From Saccharopolyspora endophytica (GTDB lineage Bacteria; Actinomycetota; Actinomycetes; Mycobacteriales; Pseudonocardiaceae), in NCBI RefSeq assembly GCF_018070075.1, contig NZ_JAGPXE010000001.1, positions 310,001-374,000 on the forward strand: a DNA stretch of 64,000 nucleotides, written 5' to 3'. Made by a program: the position numbers and the translations under genes. The notes under the pieces were generated by a model that saw nothing but the letters and a program-made list of their open reading frames with translations, was not told where the DNA came from and searched no databases. Positions 46,776 through 54,119 of the stretch are shown one piece after another (the stretch's first letter is position 1; each line of letters starts with the position of its first letter).

Positions 46776-47009
46776 CAGGGTGACCACAAGCCGTCCGGTT
46801 CACGGTGGCATGGTGAACCGATTTCCTGATCACCAGCAAGCACGCCAGTCACGGGCTGTGGGGCGTGACATGCTCACCGCCCCGTTCTGTCGCGACCGGG
46901 CGTCGCCGAACTCCTCCGGGCAACCAGGTGTCCCGGCCGTTGCTCACGCCGGGCTGCGGTAGCAGAGGATCCGCAGGCATGTTCGACGTGCCACGCGATG
47001 CCTGCCGCT

Positions 47010-47200
47010 GGCCCGAAGCTCGCCGGCTGGCCGCTCGCCAGGTGGCCGACTGCTGGGCCATTCGCGGGTGTCGATGACCCAAGACGTGTACTTCGGTCCG
47101 GGGCAGCAGTCCCGCGCCAGTGCCGAAGCCCTGGCCTTCGTGGTACCCATCGAGGGGCCGGGGAAGGTCGGCAACCAATTGGCAACCGGGCCTCGGCAAC
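47010..47200 (+). pseudogene. C-terminal remnant of a tyrosine integrase
   Basis: The frame GHSRVSMTQDVYFGPGQQ, then SRASAEALA, matches the end of the intact integrase (GHSRPSMTQDVYMGRKAV, SRETADAME), including the catalytic histidine and nucleophilic tyrosine. Just before it, ARRLAARQVAD continues the same protein in another frame, so a base is missing between ARQVAD and LLGHS. Nothing of the N-terminal and core-binding domains is present. It lies directly beside the att at 47232, where int belongs. Confidence 0.8.
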
Positions 47201-47231
47201 AAAGAACCCCAGGCCGTATGACCTGGGGTTC

Positions 47232-47272
47232 TTGGTGGGCCGCCAGGGGATCGAACCCTGAACCCGCGGATT
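47232..47272. repeat. attL of the AICE
   Basis: The 41-bp core is identical to 60363-60403. To its left a hairpin (GAACCCCAGG / CCTGGGGTTC, 47204-47231) repeats the tRNA terminator. To its right the sequence diverges from tRNA-Lys at the anticodon stem. Confidence 0.9.
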
Positions 47273-47413
47273 CTAAGGCGACGTATCCGGTTGTTTCCGG
47301 ACCCATCCGAAGACCTCGTGTACTCAGGCTGTTTCACGTACGCAAATGGCCATTGAGGGCTGTCGCTGTCGGACGTTGACGGTCGTTTCGGAAGGGAAAA
47401 GGTTGGGTGCGGA

Positions 47414-47722
47414 CTAGCGTGGTGTGACGGCCTTTGCGGGTACAAGCTGAGTAACAACCAGGCCGGGCTTGCCGCTCCGGTTCGTCAGCTCGAAGGTGGC
47501 GAGTGCCCACCAGTCGCCTACGCACGTCTGGTGCCAAGCTAGCAGCACGCCGGGGGCCGTGGCTGAGATGTCGATCCCGCCCGCTCGCACGCGGAGTGGG
47601 GTGTTGCCGTAGCCGACGCCGCGCTGTGGCGGTAGCGCCTGGGTCAGGCGGACCCAGATGGGTTGCGGGGTGTCCGGCCGTCGCCGTGTGCCCTGCCAGC
47701 AATCGCCACCCTCGTTCGTCAC
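47414..47722 (-). CDS. AICE left-end small protein
   Basis: A 102-residue soluble protein, beginning MTNEGGDCWQGTRRRP and ending ALATFELTNRSGKPGLV then TQLVPAKAVTPR. The middle (LRVRAGGIDISATAPGVLLAWH) looks like a small beta domain. No family is recognised. A frameshifted copy exists at the same place in element A, which supports it being a real backbone gene. The GTG start at 47722 is chosen for position; the ribosome binding site is weak. From 47723 to 48250 I see no supportable gene. Confidence 0.6.
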   Translation of the reverse strand: MTNEGGDCWQGTRRRPDTPQPIWVRLTQALPPQRGVGYGNTPLRVRAGGIDISATAPGVLLAWHQTCVGDWWALATFELTNRSGKPGLVVTQLVPAKAVTPR

Positions 47723-48250
47723 TTGGTGCCCGCTTCGACGTGAAGTTTGATCGGGTCGGCCAGAGAGGTGCAGCGGCCGACCCGCGTCGCGCCTTCTGGA
47801 TCTTCCCCATCCTCCAGCTCGACACACTCAGGCTAGAACACACGTGCGAATGATCGCCAGTTTTGCGCATGTGCCGGGCGTGGCATCGCTCGATCGGCGG
47901 ACATCGGTGCGGGGCGCGACGGGCAGCCTGACGACACATCGCCAGTGTGTCGGAGGTCGCAACTCAAAGTGATCGGTATCAGCCCGAAAAGGAGCGCAAG
48001 CCGAGGCTTTGAACAGCGAAAATGGTTGTGATCGCCGCCCCTTTCGCCAGTGTTACTGTGCTCAGCTTCACGTCCTGGCAAGGTGCGCGAGCGATTCTCC
48101 GCACCGTAACCTCCGGGCATCCGAGATCGACTTGGATAACTTCCGTGGCGGCGACGGGCTGAACGTCGCTTCCTCCGACTCTGTCGAGTCGGGGCGACTC
48201 CGGACGTGGGCAACAAAAGAAGTTGCTCCTAGACGGAGGAGGTAGGCCGT

Positions 48251-48433
48251 ATGGCTGCCGCACGTCGCGGAAGGCGTTATCGCAAGGTGTCGCACCCCAA
48301 CCAAGAAGTAAGCCGGACCCGCAGCTCGCTCAGCTTGGTGGTCCGGCTCCTTCTCTGGCTGGCATGGCAGGAAGTTCGCACTCAGCTTGCCCAGTGGTTC
48401 CATGACCACTGGGGCTGGTGGCCCTTCCAGTAG
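48251..48433 (+). CDS. Small basic protein with hydrophobic segment
   Basis: A 60-residue protein: a basic N-terminus (MAAARRGRRYRKVSH), a moderately hydrophobic stretch (LSLVVRLLLWLAWQEV) and a Trp-rich end (WFHDHWGWWPFQ). It is preceded by GGAGGAGG at good spacing and followed at once by a U-tailed terminator, so it is probably expressed as a single gene. Family not recognised; a peripheral or single-span membrane role is possible. Confidence 0.6.
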   Translation: MAAARRGRRYRKVSHPNQEVSRTRSSLSLVVRLLLWLAWQEVRTQLAQWFHDHWGWWPFQ

Positions 48434-48443
48434 CACCACCCGC

Positions 48444-48480
48444 AACCCGGTCAGTGTTCGCAGCGCTGGCCGGGTTTCTT
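48444..48480 (+). terminator. Terminator with T-rich tail
   Basis: AACCCGGTCAG pairs with CTGGCCGGGTT and is followed by TCTT. It sits 10 bp after the small basic protein gene. Confidence 0.8.
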
Positions 48481-48755
48481 AACTGGGCTGCACCTAGCGG
48501 CTCAGCCCGGTCGGATCGTAGCTACTGCCCAGTCCATTTGCTACATCGTGGAGATTGAGAGATCTGTTTCATCAGGTGCCCGCAGATGGACCACAGGCGG
48601 GCAACCACGTCGAAAAGTCCAGGTTAGCGCTCACCGGCAGTGGTAAGGCGACAAACTCGTCAGCGTGCCCAGCACTGGTCTGTGAGTTCGCCGAGGTGCG
48701 CTGTGGCCTGCTGTTGCAGGATTCCGCGGTTGGCTTGCTCAGCTTCTGGCGTGCT

Positions 48756-48960
48756 CCTTCGGGGCCGCCTGCCGCGACTGGCGTCGGGGTGCGGCTGCCG
48801 ACCTTTCCGATCGCGCCCGGTCGCGGTCGTCGGCCTGCCGGGACCGGTGAGCGAAGCGAGCCGCACGCCCGGCCGGCCGACGACCGCTTGACCGGGCTCG
48901 CATACAGGAAGGTCGGCAGCTCCACCCCGACTTGCATGCAGTGGCAGGCGGCCCCGAAGG
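48756..48960. repeat. 205-bp imperfect palindrome
   Basis: Outer arms 48756-48807 and 48907-48960 are inverted copies (for example CCTTCGGGGCCGCCTGCC with GGCAGGCGGCCCCGAAGG, and GCTGCCGACCTTTCC with GGAAGGTCGGCAGC). Inner arms 48818-48842 and 48868-48894 also pair (GGTCGTCGGCC / GGCCGACGACC). The apex is ACCGGTGAGCGAAGCGAGCC. The 48481-49188 stretch has no gene I can support. In an element that replicates by rolling circle this could be a single-strand origin or a transfer locus; it could equally be a structured RNA or an inserted palindromic repeat. Confidence 0.7.
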
Positions 48961-49188
48961 GGCCGCCCTTGATGAAGTAGAGAAAGTCTAAACACGCGGA
49001 GCGGTGTTGCAACGTCCTACTTCGCTCGATGGATGAGACGCGATGGTCGGTTGATAGGTAGCACTGCTGCCCACGGTCTGACTTCGGCGCCATGGTTGGA
49101 CGTCAGTTGAATGTCAAGACGGTCGCGAGCTCGTCAGAAGTGAACGCTTTCGCGTGTACCCGGGCAGATTTCACGGGCGCTGTCGTCT

Positions 49189-50334
49189 TCATCGCGGCGG
49201 CGCCAAATCTGGGGACAACCCAGTGACTGCGGTGAGGTTGGTGTTGGTGAGGTTGGTGTTGGCGAGGTCGGCGTGGGTGAGGTTGGTGTTGGCGAGGTCG
49301 GCGTGGGTGAGGTTGGTGTTGGCGAGGTCGGCGTGGGTGAGGTTGGCGTTTCTGAGCCAGGCGTCGGTGAGGTTGGCGTAGGCGAGGTAGGCGTGGGTGA
49401 GTTCGGCGCCGGGGAGGTTGGCGTTGGTGAGGTTGGTGTTACCGAGGTTGGCGTCGGTGAGGTTGGCGTCGGCGAGGAGGGCGTTGGTGAGGTTGGCGTA
49501 GGGGAGGTTGGCGTTGGTGAGGTTGGCCCGGGTGAGGACGGCGCTGGTGAGGTTGGCCCGGGTGAGGACGGCGTTGGTGAGGTTGGCCCGGGTGAGGACG
49601 GCGCTGGTGAGGTCGGCGTGGGGGAGGTTGGCGTTGGTGAGGATGGCGTTGGTGAGGTCGGCGTGGGGGAGGTTGGCGTTGGTGAGGTCGGCGCCGGTGA
49701 GGTCGGCGCTGGTGAGGTCGGCGTGGGGGAGGTTGGCGCCGGTGAGGTCGGCGCTGGTGAGGTTGGCGCCGGTGAGGTCGGCGCCGGTGAGGCAAGCGCC
49801 GGTGAGGTCGAGTTTGGCGCGGTGCCATCCCTGTTGCGGATGGGCGAACACGGTCGTCGCGGCTTGCACATCGGGTGCGGGGGTCGCGAGAGGGCAGCGA
49901 CCTTCTGCGGTCCGGAGCTTCTTGGTGTTCTCGCGGACGAAGGTGCTCAGGACGTTCATGACGGTGGAGTGGTCGCGCTCGGAGTCGCGGGCGATGCGTT
50001 CCAGTGCGTAGATCCCGCCGAGGCGAACTTCGAGATTGTCGGCGGTGCCGAGTTGTTCGATGGCCTTGCTGAACCGGTCGGTGAGCTGCCCCTGCGCGGC
50101 AGCCTCGGCCTCTTTGCGGGCTTGCTCAGCCTGCGAGTTCGCCGCGATGTAGCTCGGCACGGCGAGTGCCAAGGTGGCCAGCACGGCGCCAAGCGTCAGC
50201 AACTGCGTCAGGTCAAGCTTCTTGCGTGCCGGTGTCCTGCGTGTCTGTACCGGGCGGCGCAATCCGAGTCCGACCGGTCGAGCAGGGTGCCGTTTCCGTT
50301 GGCGGCGGGCAGAACGGCGGCGCACTGTGTTCAT
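49189..50334 (-). CDS. Membrane-anchored pentapeptide-repeat protein
   Basis: A 381-residue protein. A basic N-terminus ([16 protein letters not shown]) precedes one helix ([21 protein letters not shown]); next comes a conserved helical region ([38 protein letters not shown]). The C-terminal half, about residues 185-375, is some 38 tandem pentapeptides of the A(D/N)LxX type ([15 protein letters not shown] and so on), which fold as a right-handed beta helix. Some pentapeptide proteins mimic DNA and shield gyrase, but most membrane-bound actinomycete ones have no known role. The repeat DNA contains near-identical 30-bp units, suggesting recent expansion. It is AICE cargo. Confidence 0.88.
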   Translation of the reverse strand: MNTVRRRSARRQRKRHPARPVGLGLRRPVQTRRTPARKKLDLTQLLTLGAVLATLALAVPSYIAANSQAEQARKEAEAAAQGQLTDRFSKAIEQLGTADNLEVRLGGIYALERIARDSERDHSTVMNVLSTFVRENTKKLRTAEGRCPLATPAPDVQAATTVFAHPQQGWHRAKLDLTGACLTGADLTGANLTSADLTGANLPHADLTSADLTGADLTNANLPHADLTNAILTNANLPHADLTSAVLTRANLTNAVLTRANLTSAVLTRANLTNANLPYANLTNALLADANLTDANLGNTNLTNANLPGAELTHAYLAYANLTDAWLRNANLTHADLANTNLTHADLANTNLTHADLANTNLTNTNLTAVTGLSPDLAPPR

Positions 50335-50456
50335 GGTCAACACAGTGCCAAAGCGCCTAGGGAGGCTTGGGCGCTTCGAGTCAATCAGCCAAGCCGCCGC
50401 GGGTGCGGATGACACGCGACGCCCGGCATCGATCTCGTCGGCTCGGAACGTTCGGC

Positions 50457-50654
50457 CTATTGAGGACGCCGATAAGTGCGTGTCATGAGGTGGGCATGTT
50501 CCACGTGCCAGGTCATGCAGTCGAGCCCGATGGATCCGAGCCCGGCCATGACGCGACCGCAACGCTCGCCGCCGATAGGGCATGTCCACCAGGCGCGGCC
50601 ATCGACGACGGTCACGTCTAGTTCGAACTCCCAGTTCCCAGCGCGAATGTCCAC
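50457..50654 (-). CDS. Small Cys/His-containing AICE protein
   Basis: A 65-residue protein (MDIRAGNWEFELDVTVVDGR) with possible zinc ligands in WWTCPIGGERCG and LDCMTWHVEHAH. A fragment encoding the related AWHVEHAC remains in the decayed element at about 46973-47017, which supports coding. GTGs at 50657 and 50654 are adjacent possible starts. Family not recognised. Confidence 0.5.
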   Translation of the reverse strand: MDIRAGNWEFELDVTVVDGRAWWTCPIGGERCGRVMAGLGSIGLDCMTWHVEHAHLMTRTYRRPQ

Positions 50655-50752
50655 CACGCGGCAATCGTACGCAAACGCGACATTCGCCTGTATAGGTAGG
50701 CAGGCGCGGCATTCGGGTGGCTTTGTGTCTAAACGCGGGTGAACGTAGGTGA

Positions 50753-50938
50753 GTGCCCTCTAGATACGTGTCGACCGGAGAAGCTGCGAAGGCGATCGGT
50801 GTTGACCGTCGAACGCTTCAGCGTTGGGCGGTTGAGGGAGTCGTTGAGTCTGCGCTCGTGACTGCCGGCGGGCACCAGCGTTGGGACGTGGAAGACCTCA
50901 AGGCGCAGCTCCGGAAGCGGCGTCGAGGCGAGTCCTGA
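50753..50938 (+). CDS. Small MerR-like HTH protein
   Basis: A 61-residue protein that is almost entirely a MerR/excisionase-type winged helix: STGEAAKAIGVDRRTLQRWAVEG, then VVTAGGHQRWDVEDLKAQL in the form ALVTAGGHQRWDVEDL. It ends in a basic tail (RKRRRGES). BldC-like and Xis-like proteins share this fold. Because a separate xis lies next to int, this one is more likely a regulator of element genes. The GTG start at 50753 follows a weak AGGTGA. Confidence 0.8.
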   Translation: MPSRYVSTGEAAKAIGVDRRTLQRWAVEGVVESALVTAGGHQRWDVEDLKAQLRKRRRGES

Positions 50939-50965
50939 CCTGAGGGTTCAGCTTGTTGGAACAGG

Positions 50966-51637
50966 TCAATGGCTGGGGGGTGCATCACCGATCAGTTCGG
51001 CCATGTGCTCAATGATGGCTGTGGGGTTGAACGGCGAGAGTCTGTCGCGCTTCCCGGGCTTGTTCGCGTAGGCGATCACGTCGGTTCCAGCTGCATGGGC
51101 GGCTTCGATATCTGTTGTCGAGTCGCCGATCATCACGCAGTCCGCGGCTTCTACCCCTTGAGCTCTCATGGCCTGGTGGAGGAGAAACGGGGAGGGTTTC
51201 AGCTGGGCGACCTCGGCACTGACCCGAGCTGAGACTCCGTTGGTGAACGACTCCAGCCTGCTGGCGTGTAGGTATGCCCGAACGGCCGTCTCGGAGTTGT
51301 TCGAGACGATCACGACCCGTACGTCGCGGTCTTGAAGGCTCTTCAGAACCTCGGCCGTACCGGGAGTCGGGGGAGCGAGTGAGACGGCACGGACTTCCAG
51401 TTCACGAAAGCGCTGTTCGACTTGGGCCGCCAGGTCGGGGAACTGAGTCGCGTACTCAAGCACGTCGAACGGGTCGCGGCTGTCCTCGACGCGTTCGGGT
51501 AGGCCCCTGGGGAAGAGCGCGCGGAGTTCGACGGCGACGTCGTGGTCACTGAGGCCGCCGAAGACCGCGCACACCGGGCCGTCGAAGTCGAGCAAGACGA
51601 CCTTGCTTCGCTCGAGAATTTCGGTCGGCCGACTCAT
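50966..51637 (-). CDS. HAD-family hydrolase
   Basis: A 223-residue haloacid dehalogenase-type phosphatase. Motif I is VVLLDFDGPVC, motif II is VVIVSNNS, the lysine of motif III is in VAQLKPSPFLLH and motif IV is CVMIGDSTTDIEAAHAAG. The helical cap lies after motif I. Its substrate is unknown, but it resembles phosphoglycolate phosphatase-like enzymes. Its ATG overlaps the GntR stop (ATGA), so it is coupled to the repressor gene. This GntR-HAD pair is probably a conserved AICE module. Confidence 0.88.
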   Translation of the reverse strand: MSRPTEILERSKVVLLDFDGPVCAVFGGLSDHDVAVELRALFPRGLPERVEDSRDPFDVLEYATQFPDLAAQVEQRFRELEVRAVSLAPPTPGTAEVLKSLQDRDVRVVIVSNNSETAVRAYLHASRLESFTNGVSARVSAEVAQLKPSPFLLHQAMRAQGVEAADCVMIGDSTTDIEAAHAAGTDVIAYANKPGKRDRLSPFNPTAIIEHMAELIGDAPPSH

Positions 51638-52479
51638 CGGGGCACCTTCCGCGCCACGGTGTTCCAGATGCTGTCGAACCACATCTGGGACTGCTGGATG
51701 AACAGGGAGCTCAGAGACTCCTCATCAGGTTCGGCAGCGTGGTGGAACAGGGTGGCGTCCTTGCCCATGAGATCCCAGATCGGTGTATCGGCACCTTCCA
51801 GGTTCACGACGTGCTCGCGGACCGGGTAGTAGCCGAAGAACGCTTCGAGCTGGTTGATCAGGTACAGCTTGAACAGCGGCACGGCCGGGTACACGCGAAG
51901 CTCTGCCTTGGCGTCTGCGATCAGGCCGATGCGCTCCATCTCGTTGACCGCATCAACGATGGCGAAGGTGTGGCGCTCCATGATGCCGGCCGCGCGCTTG
52001 CGGAACTCGGGGCTGTCGCCCATGTCCTCGACGCGGGCGGGAAGCGTCCACGGGACATCCGTGTCCGGGACCAGAAGACGCACGCGGACGAGTTCAGGGC
52101 GAACCCGTCCGCTCCGGATCTTGTCGAGCGGTTCCGTCAGGGCGCCATGCAGCGTCTCGCCTGAGAATCCCGCGAAGTCAATCCGCACCTCGGGCTCTTC
52201 GAACGCGCGCTCGAGGTGCGGACGCAGACCAACGGGGCGCTCGGTCCGCTCCCGTACGTAGACCCCGCTCCCTTGGCGGGAAACCACGAGACCCTCCTCG
52301 CGGAGGATCCGCAGCGCCTGCTGGATCGTCATCCGTGCGACGCCGTACCGCTGAGCCAGCTCGGACTGTGACGACAGCTTGTCGCCCGGCTTGAGCTTCT
52401 TCGTGAGTATCGAGGCTCGCAGCGAGTTCGCGACCTGCTGATACGGCGGCCTGGGGTCATCCGGGTCAAGTTCTGTCAT
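51634..52479 (-). CDS. GntR-family transcriptional regulator (AICE repressor)
   Basis: A 281-residue regulator with an N-terminal GntR winged helix (YQQVANSLRASILTKKLKPG, SQSELAQRYGVARMTIQQAL, EEGLVVSRQGSGVYV) and a C-terminal effector domain of about 190 residues not clearly of UTRA type. In pSAM2 the GntR protein KorSA represses transfer and replication. Here three repeated operator-like sites lie between this gene and the divergent operon, so autoregulation plus repression of the right-hand genes is likely. The stop overlaps the HAD gene. Confidence 0.9.
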   Translation of the reverse strand: MTELDPDDPRPPYQQVANSLRASILTKKLKPGDKLSSQSELAQRYGVARMTIQQALRILREEGLVVSRQGSGVYVRERTERPVGLRPHLERAFEEPEVRIDFAGFSGETLHGALTEPLDKIRSGRVRPELVRVRLLVPDTDVPWTLPARVEDMGDSPEFRKRAAGIMERHTFAIVDAVNEMERIGLIADAKAELRVYPAVPLFKLYLINQLEAFFGYYPVREHVVNLEGADTPIWDLMGKDATLFHHAAEPDEESLSSLFIQQSQMWFDSIWNTVARKVPR

Positions 52480-52512
52480 TTGCCCAGGTTATCGCAGTGC
52501 TCCTTGATCTGA

Positions 52513-52588
52513 CTAGCCAGCCTGGCCAACTTGTTGACATGGCTAGCCAAGCTGGTCTAATCTGTAGATGGCTAGCCAAGCTGGCCAA
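52513..52588. promoter_or_regulatory. Promoter with three GntR operator-like repeats
   Basis: Three copies of CTAGCCAgcCTGGCCAA-like sites (52513, 52542, 52572; consensus CTAGCCARSCTGGYCWA) are spaced 29 and 30 bp, about three helical turns. Copies 2 and 3 include the palindrome TGGCTAGCCA. They straddle a promoter reading right: TTGACA at 52534-52539 and TCTAAT at 52556-52561, 16 bp apart. Binding by the adjacent GntR protein would block it. Confidence 0.78.
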
Positions 52589-52618
52589 CATTCAAAGAGA
52601 TCAAGTGGAGGTAAGACA

Positions 52619-52978
52619 GTGCGAAACATCCCGGTCAACCTGCAGGGGCACAAACTCATGATCACCGAGGCGCCGACGCTGAAGATGTTCGAGAACGACC
52701 GAGGCGTTTCGGAGGTCGTGACCGACCGGCAGGGCGTCCAGCAGTTCGTGGTGTCGCTGTTCGCCAAGCGCAAGGCTCAGCCCGGTGAGTTCGCGGGCAA
52801 GGGTGAGGAGATCAAGGTGACCCTGACCGCCGACCCCGGCGAGGGATTCGAGGAGGGCGCCTACGTCGAGCTCATCGATGCGACGGTCAGCTACTGGGAG
52901 CGCAACGGTCGCTCGGGCCTGTCCTTCCGGGCCCACGGCATGACCCCGGTCGGCGCGCAGGTCTCGGCCGCCGCCTGA
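52619..52978 (+). CDS. SCO3933-like AICE regulatory protein
   Basis: A 119-residue soluble protein (VRNIPVNLQGHKLMITEAP, VVTDRQGVQQFVVSLFAKR, VELIDATVSYWERNGRSGLSF). The style fits the small SCO3933-type regulatory proteins encoded at this place in actinomycete elements, though I am not certain of the family. GGAGG lies seven bases before the GTG at 52619. It is the first gene under the operator-controlled promoter. Confidence 0.65.
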   Translation: MRNIPVNLQGHKLMITEAPTLKMFENDRGVSEVVTDRQGVQQFVVSLFAKRKAQPGEFAGKGEEIKVTLTADPGEGFEEGAYVELIDATVSYWERNGRSGLSFRAHGMTPVGAQVSAAA

Positions 52979-53109
52979 CCGAGCCGCTGATCCTGACTGT
53001 TTCGTTCTGATTCTTTCTAAGCCGATTCCGGCTGCTTGTTGTTTGAGAATTCCATAGTGGGCCGAGCTATGCCCAAAACCGGTAGGAATTGCACCGGTAG
53101 GGCTTTATT

Positions 53110-53147
53110 GACCCCCGGCCGTCTGCGAATGTTCCGGGGGTCTTTAT
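53110..53147 (+). terminator. Terminator or attenuator
   Basis: GACCCCCGG pairs with CCGGGGGTC across a 15-base loop and is followed by TTTAT. It separates the SCO3933-like gene from the next small genes and may reduce read-through. Confidence 0.75.
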
Positions 53148-53173
53148 GGCCTTCGGGAAAGGAGATTTTGGAA

Positions 53174-53275
53174 ATGTCGCTCAAGTACTGCCCGGCGTGC
53201 CACTGCGACAAGTGGCTCTACCGGCACTCGCACGACCAGTACTGCTCGGATCGAAAGTGGGTGGTGTACCTGTGA
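53174..53275 (+). CDS. 33-aa Cys/His-rich mini-protein
   Basis: Begins MSLKYCPACHCDKWLYRHSH and contains CPACHC plus HSHDQYCS, a pattern that could bind one zinc ion. GGAG lies upstream, and the stop overlaps the next start (GTGA), so the pair is translationally coupled. Family not recognised. Confidence 0.6.
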   Translation: MSLKYCPACHCDKWLYRHSHDQYCSDRKWVVYL

Positions 53276-53505
53276 ACAAGCTTCAGAGGGATCAGGCGCT
53301 GGAGGACCTGCGTCGGCTGTCCACAGAGCTCGCAGAGGCCTTCGGGACTGCTGGCGACGTGGCATACGCGGTGGACGTTCCGGGTGGTCCGACCGCGTGC
53401 GGCGCTGACATGCACGAGGTCACGAGCCAACTGCTCGCGTCGCTCCAGACCGTTGTGACCGTCATCCGCAGGGTTGAAGAGCAGGAGGGCGAGAGCGATG
53501 AGTGA
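53272..53505 (+). CDS. Small helical AICE protein
   Basis: A 77-residue acidic protein (LQRDQALEDLRRLSTELAEAF; later VTSQLLASLQTVVTVIRRVEE). It is mostly helical with no recognised family. Its GTG overlaps the stop of the 33-aa gene. A 20-codon frame at 53498 overlaps its end but is too short to claim. Confidence 0.6.
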   Translation: MNKLQRDQALEDLRRLSTELAEAFGTAGDVAYAVDVPGGPTACGADMHEVTSQLLASLQTVVTVIRRVEEQEGESDE

Positions 53506-53609
53506 GCTGTTCAATTCGCCGATCGGTTTTCACGGTTCGGGCTGCGTCGGCGGTCGGTAACCAGGTTTTCCCGGGAACGTCCCGGGTGAAAGGAAGAGGG
53601 TGATCGCTG

Positions 53610-53858
53610 GTGGAGATCTCGAAACAGCTGTTCCGGCGCAATTCGCGCGGAATCAAGCGGCTGTCGGCAATCGGTTCGCTGATGGATCAGCTGAACCAGG
53701 ACGTGAACAAGGTCGAATTCCTCGACGGCGAGTTCGTCGAGGACCGGCACTACGCGGAGGCCCAGGAGTTGGCCGCTGCGGTCGCGAAGGCGGCGGACGC
53801 GGTTCGTGAGGGCATCGCTGAACACGGTGGATCGAGTGTTGCGAAGGAGTACAAGTAA
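53610..53858 (+). CDS. Small helical AICE protein
   Basis: An 82-residue protein, basic at the start (MEISKQLFRRNSRGIKRLS) and helical after (AEAQELAAAVAKAADAVREG). Its stop overlaps the next start by one base (TAATG). GGAAGAGGG precedes the GTG. No family is recognised. Confidence 0.6.
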   Translation: MEISKQLFRRNSRGIKRLSAIGSLMDQLNQDVNKVEFLDGEFVEDRHYAEAQELAAAVAKAADAVREGIAEHGGSSVAKEYK

Positions 53859-54037
53859 TGGCCAATGCAGACGGTGTGACCGGCACGGTGCGCGAGATCG
53901 ACGCGACGATGCTGGAGCTGACCAAGACCGTGACCAGCTTCGGTGTCCCGAAGGGCTTGGGTGGTCCGTTGAACGGGCTCAAGCGAGCCGTGGGCGATCT
54001 GGTCGCTCACCTGGAGATGTCGCAGCGCAGAAGCTAA
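53858..54037 (+). CDS. Small AICE protein, 59 aa
   Basis: Begins MANADGVTGTVREIDATMLE and ends AVGDLVAHLEMSQRRS. It overlaps the previous stop and ends just before a strong terminator, so it closes the small-gene operon. Family not recognised; the helix-Gly-helix layout (GVPKGLGGPLNGLKRAV) is WXG100-like in size but lacks the motif. Confidence 0.6.
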   Translation: MANADGVTGTVREIDATMLELTKTVTSFGVPKGLGGPLNGLKRAVGDLVAHLEMSQRRS

Positions 54038-54059
54038 CTGAACAACCCCAAGCACGGCA

Positions 54060-54100
54060 GGGCGTCGGATTCCCATAGCGGGAGTCCGACGCCCTTCTTC
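54060..54100 (+). terminator. Terminator after the small-gene operon
   Basis: GGGCGTCGGATTCCC pairs with GGGAGTCCGACGCCC around a five-base loop and is followed by TTCTTC. Confidence 0.85.
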
Positions 54101-54119
54101 ATGGAAAGGGCAGGCAGTC

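Larger units (their letters stand above)
42337..47231. mobile_element. Decayed AICE in tRNA-Lys, element A (tandem to the intact one)
   Basis: Between an imperfect att copy (42337) and the perfect left att of the intact element (47232), this 4.9-kb stretch keeps traces of a related element in the same order as in it. These are a frameshifted left-end gene (42529), cargo genes, a 45-bp scrap of the WHVEHA small gene (about 46973-47017, minus strand) and an integrase C-terminus (47010). Genes equivalent to GntR, tra, rep and xis are gone, as if one deletion joined the small gene to int. The alternative, that the cargo is chromosomal and only the ends are mobile scraps, is possible. The 42381-42888 stretch otherwise holds a hairpin at 42752-42785 and no gene. 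Confidence 0.6.

Noticed and set aside
48009-48245. 78-codon plus-strand frame in the AICE left region
   Set aside because: No ribosome binding site, no family resemblance, and an equally long antisense frame covers the same DNA.
49226-49806. CRISPR-like or minisatellite direct repeats
   Set aside because: The repeats are the coding sequence of the pentapeptide-repeat protein on the minus strand; there are no unique spacers.
50753-50938. Second excisionase
   Set aside because: The fold fits, but it is 8 kb from int and a dedicated xis overlaps int; a regulator role is more likely.
53498-53560. 20-codon frame after the 77-residue AICE gene
   Set aside because: It has an ATG overlap but is too short and ordinary in composition to support.
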